NCBI RefSeq assembly: GCF_016598615.1
Contig: NZ_CP066831.1
Coordinates: 5,394,001-5,458,000 of the forward strand
Reading direction: 5' to 3'
Source: Streptomyces liliifuscus
GTDB lineage: Bacteria > Actinomycetota > Actinomycetes > Streptomycetales > Streptomycetaceae
DNA: 64,000 nucleotides
Position numbers and translations under genes: made by a program. This document shows positions 60,401 through 64,000 of this stretch, in pieces. Each line of letters starts with the position of its first letter. Positions within the stretch are counted from its first letter, which is position 1. The notes beneath the pieces are model-generated. The model saw only the letters and a list, made by a program, of their open reading frames with translations. It did not search any database and had not been told where the DNA came from.

Positions 60401-60431
60401 TGAGGGCCGCACCCTTGGGGTGCGGCCCTCA
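60401..60431. terminator. terminator of the rpsF-ssb-rpsR-rplI operon
   Basis: TGAGGGCCGCACCC (60401-60414) and its complement (60418-60431) with a three-base loop, 22 bp past the rplI stop. It also faces the MATE gene and so can work in both directions. Confidence 0.88.
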
Positions 60432-60452
60432 CGTGTACTGCTAGTGCACCGC

Positions 60453-60899
60453 TTACGCGGCGACGACCTCGATGTTGACCTTGGCGGCAACCTCGGGGTG
60501 CAGACGCACGGACGTCTCGTGAGCGCCCAGCGTCTTGATCGGCGAGCCCAGCTCGATGCGGCGCTTGTCGACGTCGGGGCCACCGGAAGCCTTGATCGCC
60601 GAGGCGACGTCAGCCGGGGTGACGGAACCGAAGAGACGACCGGCGTCGCCGGAGCGAACGGCCAGACGGACCTTCACACCTTCGAGGCGGGCCTTGATCT
60701 CGTTGGCCTGCTCGATGGTCTGGATCTCGTGGATCTTGCGAGCACGACGGATCTGCTCGACGTCCTTCTCGCCACCCTTGGTCCAACGGATCGCGAAGTT
60801 CCGCGGGATCAGGTAGTTGCGAGCGTAGCCGTCCTTGACGTCGACGACGTCGCCCGCGGCGCCGAGGCCGGAGACCTCGTGGGTGAGGATGATCTTCAT
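60453..60899 (-). CDS. rplI: 50S ribosomal protein L9
   Basis: 148 aa, normal length. MKIILTHEVSGLGAAGDVVDVKDGYARNYLIPR is the highly conserved RNA-binding N domain; the C domain follows a long connecting helix. It binds 23S rRNA at the base of the L1 stalk. Last gene of the S6-SSB-S18-L9 operon. Confidence 0.98.
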   Translation of the reverse strand: MKIILTHEVSGLGAAGDVVDVKDGYARNYLIPRNFAIRWTKGGEKDVEQIRRARKIHEIQTIEQANEIKARLEGVKVRLAVRSGDAGRLFGSVTPADVASAIKASGGPDVDKRRIELGSPIKTLGAHETSVRLHPEVAAKVNIEVVAA

Positions 60900-60917
60900 G
60901 TTTCGGTCACCCTTCCC

Positions 60918-61154
60918 TTATCGCGCGGTGGAGGTGTAGGGCAGCAGCGCCATCTCACGGCTGTTCTTCACAGCCGTGGCGACGTCACGCTGGTGCTGCG
61001 TGCAGTTGCCGGTCACGCGGCGGGCACGGATCTTGCCGCGGTCGGAAATGAACTTCCGCAGCATGTTCGTGTCCTTGTAGTCCACGTACGTGACCTTGTC
61101 CTTGCAGAATGCGCAGACCTTCTTCTTAGGCTTGCGCACAGGCGGCTTCGCCAT
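60918..61154 (-). CDS. rpsR: 30S ribosomal protein S18
   Basis: 78 aa. CAFCKDKVTYVDYKDTNMLRKFISDRGKIRARRVTGNC has the paired Cys of the zinc-ribbon form (C+ type), so this copy binds zinc. It pairs with S6 on the 30S platform. Within the operon, 18 bp upstream of rplI. Confidence 0.98.
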   Translation of the reverse strand: MAKPPVRKPKKKVCAFCKDKVTYVDYKDTNMLRKFISDRGKIRARRVTGNCTQHQRDVATAVKNSREMALLPYTSTAR

Positions 61155-61211
61155 GTGTGTTTCTCCTGTGTGATCAAGAAGTGTGGGTACGGCCCACCCT
61201 CAGCCCGTGGG

Positions 61212-61826
61212 CTAGAAGGGGGGCTCGTCCGAGTAGCCGCCGCCGGAGCCGCCGGCAGCGCCGCCGGAGCTTCCGCCCCAGCCGCCACCGCCGCCGCCCT
61301 GCTGGCCGCCGCCTGCAGGAGCACTGGTCGCCCAGGGGTCGTCGGCGGGAGCGCCGCCGCCCTGCGGCTGACCGCCGCCGGAGCCTCCGCCCCAGCCGCC
61401 GCCCTGCTGACCGCCGCCGCCACCGCTGCCGCCGCCGCTGTAACCGCCCTGGCCGCCTCGACCGGTGGTCTTGGTGACCTTGGCCGTGGCGTTCTTCAGG
61501 CTGGCGCCGACTTCCTCGACGTCCAGCTCGTAGACCGTGCGCTTGACGCCCTCACGGTCCTCGTAGGACCGCTGCTTCAGCCGGCCCTGCACGATGACGC
61601 GCATGCCTCGCTGGAGCGACTCGGCGACGTTCTCCGCCGCCTGACGCCAGACCGAGCAGGTCAGGAACAGGCTTTCGCCGTCCTTCCACTCGTTGGTCTG
61701 ACGGTCGAAGGTGCGGGGAGTGGACGCGACACGGAACTTCGCGACCGCCGCACCGGACGGGGTGAAGCGCAGCTCGGGGTCGTCGACAAGATTGCCGACG
61801 ACCGTGATGACGGTCTCGCCTGCCAT
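61212..61826 (-). CDS. ssb: single-stranded DNA-binding protein
   Basis: 204 aa. An N-terminal OB fold (MAGETVITVVGNLVDDPELRFTPSGAAVAKFRVAST) is followed from about residue 120 by a long Gly/Gln/Ser-rich linker and the acidic tip DEPPF that recruits replication and repair proteins. It coats single-stranded DNA at forks as a tetramer. Located between rpsF and rpsR, as in other actinobacteria. Confidence 0.98.
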   Translation of the reverse strand: MAGETVITVVGNLVDDPELRFTPSGAAVAKFRVASTPRTFDRQTNEWKDGESLFLTCSVWRQAAENVAESLQRGMRVIVQGRLKQRSYEDREGVKRTVYELDVEEVGASLKNATAKVTKTTGRGGQGGYSGGGSGGGGGQQGGGWGGGSGGGQPQGGGAPADDPWATSAPAGGGQQGGGGGGWGGSSGGAAGGSGGGYSDEPPF

Positions 61827-61906
61827 GGGGGAACCTCTCGGCGGGTTTGCTGCTGGCTGCTTTTGGTGCTGCTACTCGTTGTCCGAGATCAGCTGAGCTG
61901 GAGAGC

Positions 61907-62197
61907 TCAGTGGGTCTCGGGACGGAGGACCTTGGTCCGGAGGACCGACTCGTTCAGGTTCATCTGGCGGTCGAGCTCCTTGACGACCGCAGGCTCGGCC
62001 TGCAGGTCGATGACCGAGTAGATGCCCTCGGGCTTCTTCTTGATCTCGTACGAGAGACGACGACGGCCCCAGGTGTCGACCTTCTCGACCTTTCCGTTGC
62101 CCTCACGGACGACGGAGAGGAAGTTCTCGATCAGGGGGGCGACAGCGCGCTCCTCGAGATCGGGGTCGAGGATGACCATCATTTCGTAGTGACGCAT
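61907..62197 (-). CDS. rpsF: 30S ribosomal protein S6
   Basis: 96 aa from ATG 62197, with the near-perfect RBS AAAGGAGGTG. MRHYEMMVILDPDLEERAVAPLIENF and DTWGRRRLSYEIKKKPEGIYSVIDL are typical. First gene of the operon. In many bacteria S6-S18 binds its own leader to repress the operon; a possible leader structure is visible here (62202-62253). Confidence 0.98.
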   Translation of the reverse strand: MRHYEMMVILDPDLEERAVAPLIENFLSVVREGNGKVEKVDTWGRRRLSYEIKKKPEGIYSVIDLQAEPAVVKELDRQMNLNESVLRTKVLRPETH

Positions 62198-62201
62198 GTG
62201 G

Positions 62202-62253
62202 AACCCACCTCCTTTGGACTCAACGGCCACGGTCGTTCCGTGGCAGGAGGGTT
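62202..62253 (-). promoter_or_regulatory. possible autoregulatory leader of rpsF
   Basis: On the minus strand, AACCCTCCT (complement of 62245-62253) can pair with the RBS segment AGGAGGTGGGTT (complement of 62202-62213), leaving one bulged T. A small hairpin CCACGG/CCGTGG (62227-62243) sits between them. Such folding would hide the ribosome-binding site. This fits S6:S18 feedback control but the known S6:S18 consensus was not checked. Confidence 0.5.
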
Positions 62254-62473
62254 GTGATGCGTAAGCAACGGTATCGGCCACCACTGACAATCGGGCCCAC
62301 CGATCAGCGAACCGAGCGGGGGATCGTGTCATGGCCCGGGCAGACACCGGTGCAGACGGTACAGACTACCTGCACACCGGCTTGCGGTTGAAATCCGGGG
62401 CCCGAGACCGTCAATCTGTACACATCGGGTGTGTATGGCGCTACGATGCGCCGCCTTCCGCAGGAGGTGCCAC

Positions 62474-62794
62474 ATGGCACAGGCATTGCGACCCAACTCC
62501 AAGACCGTCGGTTCTCTCTTCGCCACCGACCACAAGCCCCATCCGCTCCAGGACACCCTGCTCGCCGTGACCCTCGTCCTCGGAGTGACGGCCTTCGTCA
62601 CCGCGATGTTCCACAGCCTCCATCTGCTCAGCTCGTGGACGGGACTGGTGGGCATCCTGACCGGGGCGGCCGGACAGTTCGTCTCCGTGACGACCCGGGA
62701 GCGCTTCGGGCTGATCCTGGGTCTCGGTGCCTCCGGCGTCGGATTCTTCCTCGGCATGGCTCACGGCGGCCTCTTCGGCGGCGTCATCGGCTGA
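62474..62794 (+). CDS. small membrane protein
   Basis: 106 aa from ATG 62474 with AGGAGGTG as RBS. Three hydrophobic segments (TLLAVTLVLGVTAFVTAMF, GLVGILTGAAGQFV, and LILGLGASGVGFFLGMAHGGLF). I recognise it as the conserved streptomycete gene divergent from rpsF, function unknown. A hairpin follows its stop. Confidence 0.85.
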   Translation: MAQALRPNSKTVGSLFATDHKPHPLQDTLLAVTLVLGVTAFVTAMFHSLHLLSSWTGLVGILTGAAGQFVSVTTRERFGLILGLGASGVGFFLGMAHGGLFGGVIG

Positions 62795-62871
62795 CCGGCG
62801 CCCCGGCTCCCGGGAGCCGCCGGCCCGCGGTCTCCCCAACCCCCGGCCCCACGGCCGGACAACACCTCCGG

Positions 62872-62900
62872 GTGCCCCGGCCACGTATTGGTCGGGGCAC
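62872..62900 (+). terminator. probable terminator
   Basis: GTGCCCCG (62872-62879) and CGGGGCAC (62893-62900) around a 13-base loop, 78 bp past the membrane protein stop. A 16-bp perfect palindrome CGGCTCCCGGGAGCCG lies at 62804-62819. Confidence 0.45.
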
Positions 62901-63006
62901 AGGTTCCATACGGCCAGACGAGGCGCTCGCAGGGCGCAGTAGGCTTCGGCGCGAGAGCCGGAGCCCTTGTACCCATGGGGACACACCAGCCCGAGGAGCG
63001 CCCCGA

Positions 63007-64000
63007 ATGAGCCTGACCCTGAGGACCATCAGCCGTGAGCAGCATCTGGCGTACATCCAGAATCTGCCCGCGGCTAGCCACATGCAGGTCCCGGCCTGGG
63101 CAGACGTCAAGGCCGAGTGGCGCTCCGAGAGCCTCGGATGGTTCGACAACAGGTCCAGCGAGATGGTCGGCGCGGGTCTCGTGCTGTACCGCCAGCTGCC
63201 CAAGATCAAGCGCTACCTCGCCTATCTGCCCGAGGGCCCGGTCATCAACTGGTTTGCGCCGAATCTGACCGACTGGCTGGATCCGATGCTCGCGCACCTC
63301 AAGCAGCAGGGTGCCTTCTCCGTGAAGATGGGCCCGCCGGTGATCATCCGCCGCTGGGAGGCCGCTTCGATCAAGAAGGGCATCCAGGACCCGGACGTGA
63401 AGCGCCTGCGCGACATCGAGGCGGACTTCATCGAGCCGCGCGCCTTCGAGGTCGCCGACAAGCTGCGGCGCATGGGCTGGCAGCAGGGCGAGGACGGCGG
63501 GGCGGGCTTCGGCGACGTACAGCCCCGCTACGTCTACCAGGTGCCGTTGGCCAACCGGTCGCTGGAAGACGTCCACAAGGGCTTCAACCAGCTCTGGCGG
63601 CGCAACATCAAGAAGGCCGAGAAGGCCGGCGTCGAGGTCGTCCAGGGCGGTTATCAGGACCTGGAGGAGTGGCAGCGCCTCTACGAGATCACGGCCCTGC
63701 GCGACCACTTCCGGCCTCGACCGCTCTCGTACTTCCAGCGCATGTGGACGGCTCTCAACACCGAGGACCCCAACCGCATGCGGCTGTACTTCGCCCGGCA
63801 CGAGGGTGTGAACCTGTCCGCCGCGACGATGCTGGTCGTCGGCGGGCACGTCTGGTACTCCTACGGAGCCTCCGACAACATCGGGCGTGAGGTCCGGCCC
63901 TCGAACGCGATGCAGTGGCGGATGCTGCGCGACGCTTACGCGCTCGGCGCCACCGTCTACGACCTGCGCGGTATCTCCGACTCGCTGGACGAGACCGATC
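63007..64000 (+). CDS. femX: FemX/FemABX-like peptidyltransferase, 3' end missing
   Basis: 331 codons visible; the gene continues past the window. ATG 63007 follows GAGGAG with about ten bases between. The GNAT-like FemABX fold is clear (HMQVPAWADVKAEWRSESLGWFDN; NIKKAEKAGVEVVQGGYQD; LYEITALRDHFRPRPLSYFQRMW). In Streptomyces FemX uses glycyl-tRNA to add the first glycine to the peptidoglycan stem peptide on lipid II, and is reported to be essential. The equivalent is at this genomic position in S. coelicolor. Assignment of the exact amino acid is inference from that synteny. Confidence 0.9.
   Translation, partial: MSLTLRTISREQHLAYIQNLPAASHMQVPAWADVKAEWRSESLGWFDNRSSEMVGAGLVLYRQLPKIKRYLAYLPEGPVINWFAPNLTDWLDPMLAHLKQQGAFSVKMGPPVIIRRWEAASIKKGIQDPDVKRLRDIEADFIEPRAFEVADKLRRMGWQQGEDGGAGFGDVQPRYVYQVPLANRSLEDVHKGFNQLWRRNIKKAEKAGVEVVQGGYQDLEEWQRLYEITALRDHFRPRPLSYFQRMWTALNTEDPNRMRLYFARHEGVNLSAATMLVVGGHVWYSYGASDNIGREVRPSNAMQWRMLRDAYALGATVYDLRGISDSLDETD

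Noticed and set aside
62804..62819. 16-bp perfect palindrome CGGCTCCCGGGAGCCG as a regulatory operator
   Set aside because: It lies just past a stop codon in very GC-rich DNA, without a loop or a second copy; more likely part of a termination region or chance.

Overview
This window is high-GC actinobacterial chromosome and almost certainly Streptomyces. Start codons are often GTG, Shine-Dalgarno sequences are strong, gene junctions are tight GTGA or ATGA overlaps, and the lineage genes ssgA and ssgR are present. The gene order (copC/D-dtpA-pheA-serS at the left; cydABCD, hisC-like, thiC, ssgA/ssgR and ptpA in the middle; dnaB, rplI-rpsR-ssb-rpsF and femX at the right) matches, from memory, the S. 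coelicolor core region around SCO3904-SCO3964. I therefore infer that oriC lies beyond the right end. Seven perfect GTTTCACGTGAAAC parS sites plus two one-mismatch copies, and several groups of DnaA boxes, agree with an origin-proximal position. No insertion sequence, prophage or CRISPR array was seen.

Layout. 1-3.3 kb: copper (CopC/CopD) and Tat-exported DyP peroxidase genes. 3.4-7.4 kb: pheA, a 0.9 kb gene-free stretch with a repeat array and a dense DnaA-box cluster, then serS and a HAD phosphatase, followed by tRNA-Ser(GCU) on the opposite strand. 8.0-12.0 kb: a small protein and a four-gene double ABC-2 transporter operon. 12.3-17.5 kb: a cluster of an M24-like protein, an alpha/beta-hydrolase-SDR fusion, a ferritin-like hydrolase, a MerR regulator and KptA. 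17.8-22.8 kb: an LLM oxidoreductase, a HAD phosphatase, an M23 peptidase and a GAF histidine kinase. 23-29.2 kb: cydABCD behind a perfect Rex operator, with three parS sites inside the operon. 29.4-38 kb: a HisC-like aminotransferase, a LacI regulator with a TTA codon, a PPP phosphatase, a membrane protein, a Nudix-like protein, and thiC with its TPP riboswitch. 38-48.6 kb: YibE/F, the ssgA/ssgR sporulation pair, small membrane and cupin proteins, ptpA with a cystathionine lyase-like gene, LysR, Nudix, a flavohemoglobin-like protein and a HAD. 48.6-56.8 kb: accessory enzymes and regulators (GNATs, HbpS-like, MFS/MarR, serine hydrolase, methyltransferase/XRE-cupin, DHFR-like). 57-64 kb: dnaB, a MATE pump, the S6-SSB-S18-L9 operon, a small membrane protein and the start of femX.

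How it fits together. The main themes are aerobic and redox respiration (cydABCD under Rex, a neighbouring kinase, a flavohemoglobin), replication and segregation (dnaB, ssb, parS, DnaA boxes), and cell wall and development (femX, M23 peptidase, ssgA/R, ptpA). The sequence features I find most worth following up are: the eight-box DnaA cluster at 4.7-5.1 kb; parS sites that supply start codons of genes or sit inside the thiC riboswitch; short tandem repeats that begin in the last codons of a gene and run past its stop codon; and a possible RBS-sequestering leader in front of rpsF.
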